Shown here: positions 52,046 through 60,246 of the stretch, one piece after another
Numbering within the stretch: position 1 is the first letter of the stretch
How the letters are laid out: every line of letters starts with the position of its first letter
Assembly: GCA_035498035.1 (NCBI GenBank)
Contig: DATKAN010000016.1
Location: forward strand, 1 to 64,000
Length of the DNA: 64,000 nucleotides
From: Nitrospiria bacterium
GTDB taxonomy: Bacteria > Nitrospirota > Nitrospiria > JACQBZ01
Reading direction: 5' to 3'
The notes under the pieces: model-generated
Databases searched by the model: none
What the model was told of the DNA's origin: nothing
Seen by the model: the letters and a program-made list of their open reading frames with translations, nothing else
Made by a program: the position numbers and the translations under genes

Positions 52046-52534
52046 TTATCGTTCACGTCCCCGATGCCACTTCACCCGGATGAATTTATCATCCCGGGAC
52101 CAATGGTACGTGACATCGCCTTTGTAAGCCCGGTGGATTTCCATACTGACCCGTTGGGCAAAGCGTTCGCTGGTGGTCTGGATCTCCACGGATTTCAGAT
52201 TATCCTTGATCGAAATAATACGCTCGAGGGGATTGACCCTTTTGGCCCGGGCTTCTTCGTTCCGAACCAGGTTCAGAATCTCTTCCCGGTTGGGGGCCAA
52301 GAACTCTCCGCTCAACGTGATGATCCCGCCCGGAAAAGAATCCCGCTTCTTTTGACAGGCCGGACACGTAATGGAACGGGTCTTACGATTTCTGGTCGTG
52401 GCCGGAAGAATTTGCATGGACCAGCGCTTGTGATGAAACACCGCCCCGCAGCTTCGGCAAACGGCCGCTTCCTTCGGTCCCATCAGCGGCAGGTAGGGAT
52501 CCCGATGGACCGGAAGATTTTTTCGAATCGGCAT
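52046..52534 (-). CDS. BCAM0308-family protein
   Basis: A 162-residue protein with two CxxC motifs (CRSCGAVFHHKRW and CPACQKKRDSFPGG), then ITLSGEFLAPNREEILNLVRNEEARA and a C-terminal domain (IQTTSERFAQRVSMEIHRAY, DDKFIRVKW). This matches the family named after BCAM0308 of the low-oxygen-activated locus of Burkholderia cenocepacia. It looks like a zinc-ribbon plus RNA-binding-type fold, function unproven. It follows the YbaK-like gene by 15 bases. Confidence 0.82.
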   Translation of the reverse strand: MPIRKNLPVHRDPYLPLMGPKEAAVCRSCGAVFHHKRWSMQILPATTRNRKTRSITCPACQKKRDSFPGGIITLSGEFLAPNREEILNLVRNEEARAKRVNPLERIISIKDNLKSVEIQTTSERFAQRVSMEIHRAYKGDVTYHWSRDDKFIRVKWHRGRER

Positions 52535-52549
52535 GGCCCCCTCCCTTTA

Positions 52550-53134
52550 TCAAAACCCGCCGGCTCTTTTCGCCGGATCCATGGCGAAGCGATCCCTTAA
52601 CGGGTGAACAAGCCGTTCAAAATCCGAATACCGCATCGCAATCATCTCGTGATGCGTTCCCGATTGAAAGAAAATCTCCGGTTCGAGGGCGAGAGATTCA
52701 TCCACAAAGACCCGGAACTCGTAGAGGGTGCCGAATGGCGGGATGGCCCCCAACTCGCAGTCCGGAAAAAGTTTTTCCAAAACCGCTTCCGTTGCCAGAG
52801 ACACTTGAGCCGCCCCGATCACTTCCGAAAACCGGTCGAGATCAAGCTGACGGTGAGCCGGAAGGACCGCCATGACATACCGGCCGTCGGCCAAAACCAT
52901 CACCGCCTTGGCCACTTTCCGTCCGGAGGTATGGATCGAGGCCGCCAGTTCGGGCGCCGTATAAACCTCGGCGTGTGGGATCACCCGGTACGGAACCTTC
53001 TCCGTCTCGAAAAGCATCTTCAGCCGTTCGGGAGCCGTCGGCCACCCGGAGCGCTCCCTTTTTTTCCCAATCCCCTTGTAGCCTCTCCACCATTCCCTCA
53101 GCTTCATCGCGCTTTTCATCTCAAATGGGAGCAT
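52550..53134 (-). CDS. YbaK/EbsC-family aminoacyl-tRNA deacylase-like protein
   Basis: A 194-residue protein; ATG 53134 has an excellent AGGAGGTG site. After a basic lead of about 35 residues comes the YbaK domain: YRVIPHAEVYTAPELAASIH, GRKVAKAVMVLADGRYVMAV (substrate-site Lys), PDCELGAIPPFGTLYEFRVF and FQSGTHHEMIAMRYSDFERL. The family hydrolyses mischarged tRNAs such as Cys-tRNA(Pro). Its place in a stress operon suggests proofreading under stress. 47 bases separate it from the CBS gene. Confidence 0.87.
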   Translation of the reverse strand: MLPFEMKSAMKLREWWRGYKGIGKKRERSGWPTAPERLKMLFETEKVPYRVIPHAEVYTAPELAASIHTSGRKVAKAVMVLADGRYVMAVLPAHRQLDLDRFSEVIGAAQVSLATEAVLEKLFPDCELGAIPPFGTLYEFRVFVDESLALEPEIFFQSGTHHEMIAMRYSDFERLVHPLRDRFAMDPAKRAGGF

Positions 53135-53181
53135 GACACACCTCCTGACGGGAACCCTTCTCCCACCGCCTCTTGAATTCT

Positions 53182-53619
53182 TCAAGGCCAATATTGGGCG
53201 GTGGACTTGATGAAGCCGAAGAGGATGTCCCGCCGCGCGACGATCCCCACCAGTTTACCGTCCCGGACGACCGGCACCCGGATCAGGTGATCCGCCTCCA
53301 GCAGCCGGATGATCTCGTCCACCGAGGTGTCTTCACGGACAAATTTGACGTCCCGCGTCATGATCTCCTCCGCCCGTACGTCTTTGGGATCCCGGTCCTT
53401 CATGAGGATGCCGAGCAGATCGAATTCGCTTACCAGCCCCACCAGCATTCCTCCGTTCTCCACAACCGGAAGGCTGCCGAAGTTATGTTTGGTCAGCTCG
53501 GAGGCGATGTGCCGGGCCGAATCGGAGGGCCTGCAAAACTTGACGTCCTGCTCCATCAGCAACGAAGCCGGCAGTTTATGAAAATCACGCTTTTCGGTCA
53601 AATATTCTGTGCGTCTCAT
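53182..53619 (-). CDS. Twin CBS-domain protein, first gene of the sigma-54 operon
   Basis: A 145-residue protein made of two CBS motifs (about 20-80: VKFCRPSDSARHIASEL, FGSLPVVENGGMLVGLVSEFDLL; about 85-140: VREDTSVDEIIRLLEADHLI, VPVVRDGKLVGIVARRDIL). CBS pairs bind adenine nucleotides and report energy charge. ATG 53619 follows AGAGGAGGG. A consensus sigma-54 promoter lies 57 bases upstream with two palindromes behind it; open frame beyond this start is not coding. Confidence 0.9.
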   Translation of the reverse strand: MRRTEYLTEKRDFHKLPASLLMEQDVKFCRPSDSARHIASELTKHNFGSLPVVENGGMLVGLVSEFDLLGILMKDRDPKDVRAEEIMTRDVKFVREDTSVDEIIRLLEADHLIRVPVVRDGKLVGIVARRDILFGFIKSTAQYWP

Positions 53620-53675
53620 GACGAACCCTCCTCTTGTATAGCGTTCAAATTTCTCCTCCCCTGTCAATATTTTTA

Positions 53676-53691
53676 AGCAAAGGCCGTGCCA
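53676..53691 (-). promoter_or_regulatory. Consensus sigma-54 promoter of the CBS/stress operon
   Basis: On the minus strand TGGCACGGCCTTTGCT matches the TGGCACG-N4-TTGCW consensus at every position, with GG at -24 and GC at -12. Transcription would begin near 53665, about 46 bases before the CBS ATG. Confidence 0.9.
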
Positions 53692-53805
53692 TTTATCGGG
53701 GGAAAAATGTCGGGGGGACCTCCGCGGACTGCTTTGAAAATAAAGAGAAACGACTCTATTGTCGGAAGCCTTCATCGATCGTCTTGGATCCGGGGGGGAA
53801 CGGAG

Positions 53806-53823
53806 TGTCCAATGGGCTGGACA
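53806..53823. promoter_or_regulatory. Proximal enhancer-like palindrome TGTCCA-N6-TGGACA
   Basis: TGTCCA (53806-53811) and TGGACA (53818-53823) form a perfect inverted repeat, centred about 137 bp upstream of the -12 element of the sigma-54 promoter. It lies between the activator gene and its presumed target. Confidence 0.78.
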
Positions 53824-53873
53824 AGAAAAAAGATTATAAGATTTTTTCCGTCGGATTTTCAAACGGCTTCTGA

Positions 53874-53891
53874 TGTCCATAGAAATGGACA
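53874..53891. promoter_or_regulatory. Distal enhancer-like palindrome TGTCCA-N6-TGGACA
   Basis: A second perfect copy of the motif (53874-53879 and 53886-53891), extended to ATGTCCAT/ATGGACAT. Its centre is 68 bp from the first copy and about 205 bp from the -12 element. Confidence 0.78.
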
Positions 53892-53913
53892 TTTGTCTAT
53901 GCAGCGGCAGGGG

Positions 53914-55290
53914 TTACTCGATGAGGTAATACCGTTTCAATTTGTTGTAGAGCGTGGCCCGGCTGATCCCCAGAAGTTTGGCCGCCCGGGATCGATTGCC
54001 CTTGGCATGACGCACGGCCTCCACGATTTTTTCCTTTTCGACGCTTTCGGTGGCCATCCGGATCGCCTTCGGCAATGCATCCCCCGCTTGTTCGTCCGGG
54101 GGCTCCATAAAAAGGGCCTCGGGGGTAATTTCCGGACCGGGGCTCATCAACACGGCGCGCTCGATCACATTTTCAAGCTCCCTCACATTGCCCGGCCAGG
54201 GTGACTCGATCAGGAGCTTCAGGGTCTTCGGTGAGATTTGCTTCGTTTCAACCCGATTCCGCTCGCAATACTTCATGATGAAATGGTCGGCCAGAAGGGG
54301 GATATCCTCCCTCCGGTGTCGCAGGGCCGGAATCACGATCGGAACGACGGCCAGACGGTAATAGAGATCTTCGCGAAAGGCCTTGTTCTCGACGTTTTTC
54401 TTGAGATCCTTGTTCGTGGCGGCGATGACGCGGACATCCACTTTGATGGTCTTGTTTCCCCCCACCGGCCGGATCTCGCCCTCCTGAAGGACCCGCAACA
54501 ACTTCGATTGGAAGGCCGGGGTGGTATCGCCGATCTCATCCAGCAACAGCGTCCCCCCATCGGCCTCTTCGAAAAGTCCCTTTTTATTGCTGACGGCTCC
54601 GGTAAAGGAACCCCGCACGTGACCGAACAACTCGCTCTCCAAAAGGGTTTCCGGAAGGGCCCCGCAGTCGATGGCCACGAAGGGACGATCGCGTCTCGGA
54701 CTTTGCTGGTGGATCGCGCGGGCGATCAGCTCCTTTCCGGTCCCGGACTCGCCGTAAATTAATACCGTGGTCGGGCTGTCGGCGACCCGGCCGATCAGGC
54801 GGAAGAGGTCCCGCATCGGCTTGCTCCGGCCGATGATGCTGCCCAAGGCGGATTCGGCACCGACCTTTTCCCGCAAACGCTCCACCTCCCGGGTCAGCCG
54901 ATGCAGTTCCAGGGCCTTTTTCACCGTCAGGGTGATTTCATCATTGTTGACCGGCTTGGTCAGATAGTCAAAGGCTCCCTCCTTCATGGCGGAAACGGCC
55001 GAATCGATCGTTCCATGGGCCGTGAGCATGATACCGGGCAGAGCCGGTGCGATCTTCCTCGCCTTCTTTAACAGCTCCAGGCCCCCCAATCCGGTCATCT
55101 TGAGGTCCGAAATGAGAAGGTCAAACCGTTCCGTCTCCAGCTTCTCGACCGCCTCCTCCCCGGAAGAGGCCGTCACGACCTCGTAACCTTCTTTGCCCAG
55201 GATTTTTTTAAAGAGGTCGAGCATGTTGGGCTCGTCATCGACCACCAGAATTCGCTCGGGCGTCGGGGAATCGGGAGGAAACGGAGTCAT
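53914..55290 (-). CDS. NtrC-family sigma-54-dependent response regulator
   Basis: A 458-residue activator. Receiver domain 12-125 with phospho-acceptor Asp62 (LLISDLKM) and DD at 18-19; AAA+ domain about 145-385 with Walker A GESGTGKE (180-187), the sigma-54 contact loop GSFTGA (227-232; GAFTGA in most relatives) and Walker B TLLLDEIG (247-254); C-terminal Fis-type helix-turn-helix (NRSRAAKLLGISRATLYNKL). Its start overlaps the histidine kinase stop (ATGA). Two palindromes and a sigma-54 promoter lie immediately downstream, before the CBS gene. Confidence 0.95.
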   Translation of the reverse strand: MTPFPPDSPTPERILVVDDEPNMLDLFKKILGKEGYEVVTASSGEEAVEKLETERFDLLISDLKMTGLGGLELLKKARKIAPALPGIMLTAHGTIDSAVSAMKEGAFDYLTKPVNNDEITLTVKKALELHRLTREVERLREKVGAESALGSIIGRSKPMRDLFRLIGRVADSPTTVLIYGESGTGKELIARAIHQQSPRRDRPFVAIDCGALPETLLESELFGHVRGSFTGAVSNKKGLFEEADGGTLLLDEIGDTTPAFQSKLLRVLQEGEIRPVGGNKTIKVDVRVIAATNKDLKKNVENKAFREDLYYRLAVVPIVIPALRHRREDIPLLADHFIMKYCERNRVETKQISPKTLKLLIESPWPGNVRELENVIERAVLMSPGPEITPEALFMEPPDEQAGDALPKAIRMATESVEKEKIVEAVRHAKGNRSRAAKLLGISRATLYNKLKRYYLIE

Positions 55291-56891
55291 CGCGCCTGCC
55301 TCCTCGGGTCCGCCGGCAAATACAATGAAAACGTGGTCCCACGGCCCGGCGTGCTCTCGACCGAAATTTTTCCGTGATGGGCCTCCACGATGCTTTTGCA
55401 GATGGACAGGCCCAACCCCATTCCTTTTTTGCTCTTGGTCGTGAAAAAGGGAAGAAAGATCTTGGAGAGATGAGCGGGCTGAATCCCCTGCCCCGTGTCC
55501 GAGACGGTGATGATGACGTCGTCGGGCGGGGCCGGATCGTTGACCGGATCACCGGCCATGGAGTGCGGCCGGGCCGCGATCCCGACGGTCAACTTTCCCC
55601 CGTTCGGCATCGACTCAACGGCGTTGAAAAAAAGATTGACCAGCACCTGGCCAAACTGCTGGGGGTCCGCCCAGATCTTGGGAAGCCCGCCCGGATCCTC
55701 GAACACGGATCGAATGCCGGCCTTGAAGAGCCGGGGGGAAATCATTTCGATATTTTTCCGGACAATCTCCGCCAAATCCGTCTGGGTATGCTGCGGAGGG
55801 GTCTGACGGCCGAAATCCAGGAGATCCTGCATGATTTTCTTGCAGCGTCGCGCCTCTTCCTCGATGATTTTCACGGATTGATACCGGGAATCCTCCGGAT
55901 CCAGCTCCGTCAGCAGGTCCTGAGCAAACCCGATCACGATGCCCAGCGGATTGTTGAATTCATGGGCGAGGGAGGCCGTCACCTCCCCGAAGGAGATCAG
56001 CCGGTCGGAGAGAATCAGTTGCCGTTCCTGATTGATGGACAGATCGCGGAATCGCCGCTCTCTCTTCCGGAGGGACTCCTCCATCTGCTTGTGCTCGGTG
56101 ATGTCGGTCAGTGTGCCCACATAACCCAATATTTCTCCCTTCGGACCGAGTTCCAGTTCCACTTGAGCAAACACCCAGACCGTCTTGCCGTCGGCATGGC
56201 AAAAGCGATGCTCCGACCGAAAGGATTTCCCATCATGGACGGTACGGGACCATTCGGCGAAGACGCGCTCCCGATCGTCGGGGTGCAGGTTCTTCATCCA
56301 ACCTGTGCCCTTCGCCTCGTCGGAGGTCAATCCGACGATATTACACCCCCTCTCGTTCAGGTAGATTCCATTTCCATGGACGTCCGTTCGGAATATCCCC
56401 ACAGGGGATGTTTTGGTCATGGCACGAAAGAGCTCCTCGCTCGCCCGCAGCGCATCCCCCGTTCGCTTACGGTGGGTGATGTCCTGAATGAGGGCGATCA
56501 CGAAGTCTTGCCCTTGGATGCGCACGGGGCTTATGCTGATTTCGACGGGAAACTCGGCCCCGTTCTTGCGACGGCCGGACAATTCAAGTCCGATGCCCAT
56601 CGGCCGCGTCATGGGCTTCGCGGCGTATTCGGCGCGATGAACGGTATGGGCTTCTCGGAAGCGCTGGGGGATCAGAACTTCGATGGGCCTGCCGATCAGT
56701 TCATCCCTGCGGTAGCCGAAGATCTTCGTGGTCTGATCACTGATGAATCCCAGGCGACCCTCCGGGGTGACAATCACGGCGGCGTACGGGAGCGCCGCCA
56801 TGAGCGACGCGAAAAGACTGTCCTTTAGAACGACCGGTTCAATCGATTGAACCGGTCCCTGATCGAAATGATCCGGTTTCGAACTGGGCAT
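55287..56891 (-). CDS. Soluble PAS-PAS sensor histidine kinase
   Basis: A 534-residue cytosolic kinase without membrane segments. PAS1 about 25-140 (YAAVIVTPEGRLGFISDQTT), PAS2 with PAC about 150-268 (WMKNLHPDDRERVFAEW, YVGTLTDITEHKQ), dimerisation domain with phospho-acceptor H310 in ASLAHEFNNPLG, and an ATPase domain about 400-530 (NLFFNAVESMPNGG, VSDTGQGI, GMGLGLSICKSIVEAHHG). PAS1 lacks an obvious haem His. It is the likely partner of the coupled NtrC-type regulator and may sense redox or a cytosolic ligand. Confidence 0.93.
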   Translation of the reverse strand: MPSSKPDHFDQGPVQSIEPVVLKDSLFASLMAALPYAAVIVTPEGRLGFISDQTTKIFGYRRDELIGRPIEVLIPQRFREAHTVHRAEYAAKPMTRPMGIGLELSGRRKNGAEFPVEISISPVRIQGQDFVIALIQDITHRKRTGDALRASEELFRAMTKTSPVGIFRTDVHGNGIYLNERGCNIVGLTSDEAKGTGWMKNLHPDDRERVFAEWSRTVHDGKSFRSEHRFCHADGKTVWVFAQVELELGPKGEILGYVGTLTDITEHKQMEESLRKRERRFRDLSINQERQLILSDRLISFGEVTASLAHEFNNPLGIVIGFAQDLLTELDPEDSRYQSVKIIEEEARRCKKIMQDLLDFGRQTPPQHTQTDLAEIVRKNIEMISPRLFKAGIRSVFEDPGGLPKIWADPQQFGQVLVNLFFNAVESMPNGGKLTVGIAARPHSMAGDPVNDPAPPDDVIITVSDTGQGIQPAHLSKIFLPFFTTKSKKGMGLGLSICKSIVEAHHGKISVESTPGRGTTFSLYLPADPRRQAR

Positions 56892-56918
56892 GAAGAAACC
56901 CTCTAACTCTGTTACCTT

Positions 56919-56947
56919 ATCCTATTCCCAGGGAATTCCATTGTCAA
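56919..56947 (-). promoter_or_regulatory. Predicted sigma-70 promoter of the histidine kinase operon
   Basis: On the minus strand TTGACA (56947-56942), 17 bases, TAGGAT (56924-56919), with about 20 bases to the ATG at 56891. It would supply kinase and NtrC-type regulator independently of the sigma-54 promoter upstream of the receiver gene. Confidence 0.6.
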
Positions 56948-56983
56948 GACAAGCGGCATAGAATGGTCGTGAAGGGAATGGAC

Positions 56984-57352
56984 TTACGGAGGCAGGAGTT
57001 GCCTTCGAATCAACAGCGTTAGTTCGTTGATGTTAAAGGGCTTAACCATATAGTCGGCTGCGCCTTTGAGAAAAGCAAGCGTACGGGTTGACTCGGAAGG
57101 ATAAGCGGTCATCATTATGACCTTGGTATCGGGTCGTAAACTTTTAATCCGCTCCAGGACCGAAAATCCGTCCATCGGTTGCATCCGGATGTCCGCCAGC
57201 ACCAGATCGAACGGCTCCTGTTCAAACCACCCCAGGGCCTGTTTCCCGTCGAACGTCGCTCTGACTTCGTATCCTTCTTTCCCAAGGATTTTGGACAGAA
57301 GGTTCAGGAAATTCTCTTCATCGTCAATGACAAGGATTCTGGGATGACCCAT
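56984..57352 (-). CDS. Single-domain response regulator (CheY-like receiver)
   Basis: A 122-residue receiver with Asp54 (LVLADIRMQ), the acidic pair at 10-11 (LVIDDEENF), Thr in MMTAYP and Lys in MVKPFN. No output domain. ATG 57352 has GGAGGT upstream; a TTG at 57394 is unlikely. It could act as a phosphate sink or relay for the kinase 93 bases downstream. A consensus sigma-54 promoter precedes it, so it may be under control of the neighbouring NtrC-type activator. Confidence 0.92.
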   Translation of the reverse strand: MGHPRILVIDDEENFLNLLSKILGKEGYEVRATFDGKQALGWFEQEPFDLVLADIRMQPMDGFSVLERIKSLRPDTKVIMMTAYPSESTRTLAFLKGAADYMVKPFNINELTLLIRRQLLPP

Positions 57353-57418
57353 GGTTCCGTTTACCTCCGGAGACCTTTTCTTTTGAGTTGTCAAAATTTC
57401 TTTGATAACTTACAAGAA

Positions 57419-57434
57419 AGCAAGACACGTGCCA
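57419..57434 (-). promoter_or_regulatory. Consensus sigma-54 promoter of the receiver gene
   Basis: On the minus strand TGGCACGTGTCTTGCT fits TGGCACG-N4-TTGCW exactly. The expected start near 57408 leaves a leader of about 56 bases. No TGTCCA-N6-TGGACA palindrome is seen in the 100 bases behind it. Confidence 0.88.
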
Positions 57435-57521
57435 TGGACTCCGTTTTTGACGAAGATATATTAATCTGAATTTGAAGGACCGTGGAACAGGGGCTGGAGT
57501 TCGGGCGGTTCAACTGTTATA

Positions 57522-59189
57522 ATGGGCACGACACGGAGAAAATCGATTCCCACACTTCACGGACATCTCACCGGACTCAAGGCCGGACAAACCCGACGCC
57601 TGGAGCATCTATACCGCCGCCGAATCCCCCCCGACAAGGTTGTGACACAGGAGCTCGCACGCGCGCTGACCGAACTGTCCCGCGAGATCGGGCGGCAGAT
57701 CGGTCTGATCATCACCCGACGGGGGGAAATCTACGCCGTGATCGTGGGCGACGACCGCGAGATATTGATCCCGGACCTGTCCAAGTTCCGCGCCGGCCGG
57801 TTCAGGCTTCGGGGCGTCCGCTGCCTCCACACCCATCTCGACGACTCGCCCCTGACCCAGGACGACTTCACCGACTTGGCCCTGCTCCGGCTGGACCTCA
57901 TGGCCGCGATCGGCGTACAGGAAAACGGGCTTCCCGGCCATTGTTATCTCGCCCACCTCCTCCCCCCCAACCCGGAGGGCAAGACCTGGGAGGTTCATCC
58001 GCCCATCTGGACCCATCAGTTGAACCTGGATTGCCAGTCCTTCGTAAATACGATTGAGGAGGAACTGGCCCGGCACCAGACCGCGTATGACGTCAAGGAC
58101 ACGCGGGAGCGGGCGATCCTGGCCAGCGCATCCACGCAGAGCCGGCTCGATCAGGAGGAATCGATGGAGGAATTGGCCGAGCTGGCGCGAACGGATCGGC
58201 TCATAGTCGTGGACACCGTGACCCAACGGCCCAAGACGCTCCATCCGAAATATCTCATGGGGGAGGGAAAGATCAAGGAGCTGATCATGAAGGCCTATCA
58301 GCAAGGGGCCGACCTGCTCGTCTTCGACCAGAACCTCACCCCGCTCCAGACCAAGGCGATCGGCGAGATCACGGAGATGAAGGTGATCGACCGGACCCAA
58401 TTAATCCTGGACATCTTCGCGCGACGCGCGCACAGCCGGGACGGAAAGGTCCAGGTCGAGCTGGCCCAGTTGAAATACCGCCTTCCCCGCCTGTCGGAGC
58501 GGAGCACGGCGCTCTCGAGGCTGACCGGAGGCATCGGAGGACGCGGACCGGGCGAGACGAGGCTGGAAGTGGACCGACGGCGCGCGCGGGACCGGATCAG
58601 CCGCCTGGAGAAGGAACTTCAAACGCTCAGCCGCGCGAGGACGGAGCGGCGGACCTTGCGGGTGAAGAGCGGGGTCCCGATCGTCTCGATCGTGGGATAT
58701 ACCAATGCGGGAAAGTCGACGCTGTTGAACGCCCTGACCCGCAGCGAGGTGCTGACGGACGACCTGCTGTTCGCCACGCTGGACACCGCCAGCCGCCGGC
58801 TGCGCTTCCCCCGCGAACGGGAAGTGATCATCACCGACACGGTCGGCTTCATCCGCGAGCTGCCGGAGGACTTGATGGGCGCCTTCGCGCCGACGCTGGA
58901 CGAGCTGCGGGACGCCCATCTGCTTCTCCACGTCGTGGACATCGGCAATCCCCGCTTCGAGGAGCAGATCGAGGCCGTCGTGAAACTGTTGACGCGGCTC
59001 GGGCTGGATCAAATTCCCCGGCTGGTGGTGTTCAATAAAGAAGACCGGGTCGATCCGCAGATGGTCAAAGACGTCTGCCAGCGCTTTCAGGCCGTCTCGA
59101 TCTCGGCGCTTCATCCCGAGACGCTGCCCAAACTTCTGGCGGTTCTCGAAGACCGGGTCTTCCGGTCAGGACAGGAGGCCCGCTCATGA
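57522..59189 (+). CDS. hflX: GTPase HflX
   Basis: A 555-residue ribosome-associated GTPase that splits stalled or heat-damaged 70S ribosomes. The N-terminal ~170 residues form an extension (RGVRCLHTHLDDSPLTQDDF) found in longer HflX proteins. Then the HflX domain (TLHPKYLMGEGKIKEL, DRTQLILDIFARRAHS, GGIGGRGPGETRLE) and the G domain (GYTNAGKSTL, DTVGFIRELP, NKED). The ATG at 57522 overlaps a TATAAT sequence and has no Shine-Dalgarno; no better in-frame start follows. Confidence 0.94.
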   Translation: MGTTRRKSIPTLHGHLTGLKAGQTRRLEHLYRRRIPPDKVVTQELARALTELSREIGRQIGLIITRRGEIYAVIVGDDREILIPDLSKFRAGRFRLRGVRCLHTHLDDSPLTQDDFTDLALLRLDLMAAIGVQENGLPGHCYLAHLLPPNPEGKTWEVHPPIWTHQLNLDCQSFVNTIEEELARHQTAYDVKDTRERAILASASTQSRLDQEESMEELAELARTDRLIVVDTVTQRPKTLHPKYLMGEGKIKELIMKAYQQGADLLVFDQNLTPLQTKAIGEITEMKVIDRTQLILDIFARRAHSRDGKVQVELAQLKYRLPRLSERSTALSRLTGGIGGRGPGETRLEVDRRRARDRISRLEKELQTLSRARTERRTLRVKSGVPIVSIVGYTNAGKSTLLNALTRSEVLTDDLLFATLDTASRRLRFPREREVIITDTVGFIRELPEDLMGAFAPTLDELRDAHLLLHVVDIGNPRFEEQIEAVVKLLTRLGLDQIPRLVVFNKEDRVDPQMVKDVCQRFQAVSISALHPETLPKLLAVLEDRVFRSGQEARS

Positions 59190-59211
59190 TCCTCGACACC
59201 CGAAAAACCTC

Positions 59212-60246
59212 CTACCATCCCTGGTTTTTCCCAAACAGCACGGCGATCCCGGCCGGCGCTTCGCCCACCGGAAACGTGGCCTGGACCGTGTCGGTTTCCG
59301 TATCGACGACGGCGACCCGTCCCTTGGGCTTCTCCCCGCTTAATGTTACATACGCATATTTTCCATCCGCACGATAGGCGATGCCTCGCGGTCCCGGCCC
59401 GACCGGTATTATTTTTTCAACCTTCCAGTTGTCGAGATCGACCTTGTAGACGGCGGCCGACCCCATGCAGGGAATATAGAGAAAAGGCCGCGTGGGATGA
59501 ACCGGGGCCTCCATCGGGAGTATGCCCACGGGCAGACTCGCCACAACCGTCTTTTGCGCCATATCGATCTTGTGCACCCGGTTCAACCCCACGTCGGTCA
59601 CATACGCCGATTTTCCGTCACCCGTGATTCCCATGGCCATCGGTTTGGCGCCCGGAGGCAACCCGATTCGATCGACTTGATGACGCGCGAGATCGACCCT
59701 CGAAATATCCCCGGTGCGGCGGTTGGGAGTGAGTACGAAGCGTCCGTCCGGCGTGAGGACAAGTCCATGAGGACCCCTTCCTTTCAGCTTCACGGTCTCG
59801 ATCACTTTAAACTCCGGGACCGAAATCACGGAAAGCGTCGAGGCGGCTTCATTGGAAACGTACAGCCGCTCCCCAGCATGATCCGGAACGACATGGACCG
59901 GCTGGTGTCCGGTGACCACGGAGGCGACAAGGGCGTGGGTGTTGACGTCAAAAATCTGAAGCAGGTCGTCCGATTGTTCGGTGAACAGAACGGTCACGTA
60001 GAAATACCGGCCCCGCGGATCGACATTCACGTCATGCGGGCGTTCCCCCGTGGGAACCTCCGCCACGGTGCCGAGCGTGGCGAGATCGATCACCGAGACG
60101 CTGGAGGAGACATTATTGACGACATACAAGCGCTGAAGGGATGAGGAATGGGCTGCCGGGGCCGCGGAGAAAAGGATCCATAAAATAATCCCGGCCCCCG
60201 AGACGATCCTGCGGGTCAAGGGGAAAAAGGGGGGGCGAGGTTTCAC
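59212..60246 (-). CDS. Exported YVTN-type beta-propeller protein
   Basis: A 344-residue protein with a signal peptide (RRIVSGAGIILWILFSAAPA) and about seven repeats of the 40-residue YVTN propeller (RLYVVNNVSSSVSVIDLATL, RFVLTPNRRTGDISRVDLA, SAYVTDVGLNRVHKIDMAQ, YAYVTLSGEKPKGRVAVVD). Such propellers are secreted or surface-bound binding proteins; ligand unknown. Its start overlaps the stop of the TPR lipoprotein upstream (ATGA), so the two probably act together. Confidence 0.86.
   Translation of the reverse strand: MKPRPPFFPLTRRIVSGAGIILWILFSAAPAAHSSSLQRLYVVNNVSSSVSVIDLATLGTVAEVPTGERPHDVNVDPRGRYFYVTVLFTEQSDDLLQIFDVNTHALVASVVTGHQPVHVVPDHAGERLYVSNEAASTLSVISVPEFKVIETVKLKGRGPHGLVLTPDGRFVLTPNRRTGDISRVDLARHQVDRIGLPPGAKPMAMGITGDGKSAYVTDVGLNRVHKIDMAQKTVVASLPVGILPMEAPVHPTRPFLYIPCMGSAAVYKVDLDNWKVEKIIPVGPGPRGIAYRADGKYAYVTLSGEKPKGRVAVVDTETDTVQATFPVGEAPAGIAVLFGKNQGW

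Noticed and set aside
53640-53675. TTGACA...TATACA pair upstream of the CBS gene as a sigma-70 promoter
   Set aside because: The spacer is 21 bases, too long; the overlapping sigma-54 match is exact.
57517-57524. TATAAT just before hflX as a promoter
   Set aside because: It overlaps the start codon and has no good -35 at the right distance; the transcript would start inside the gene.
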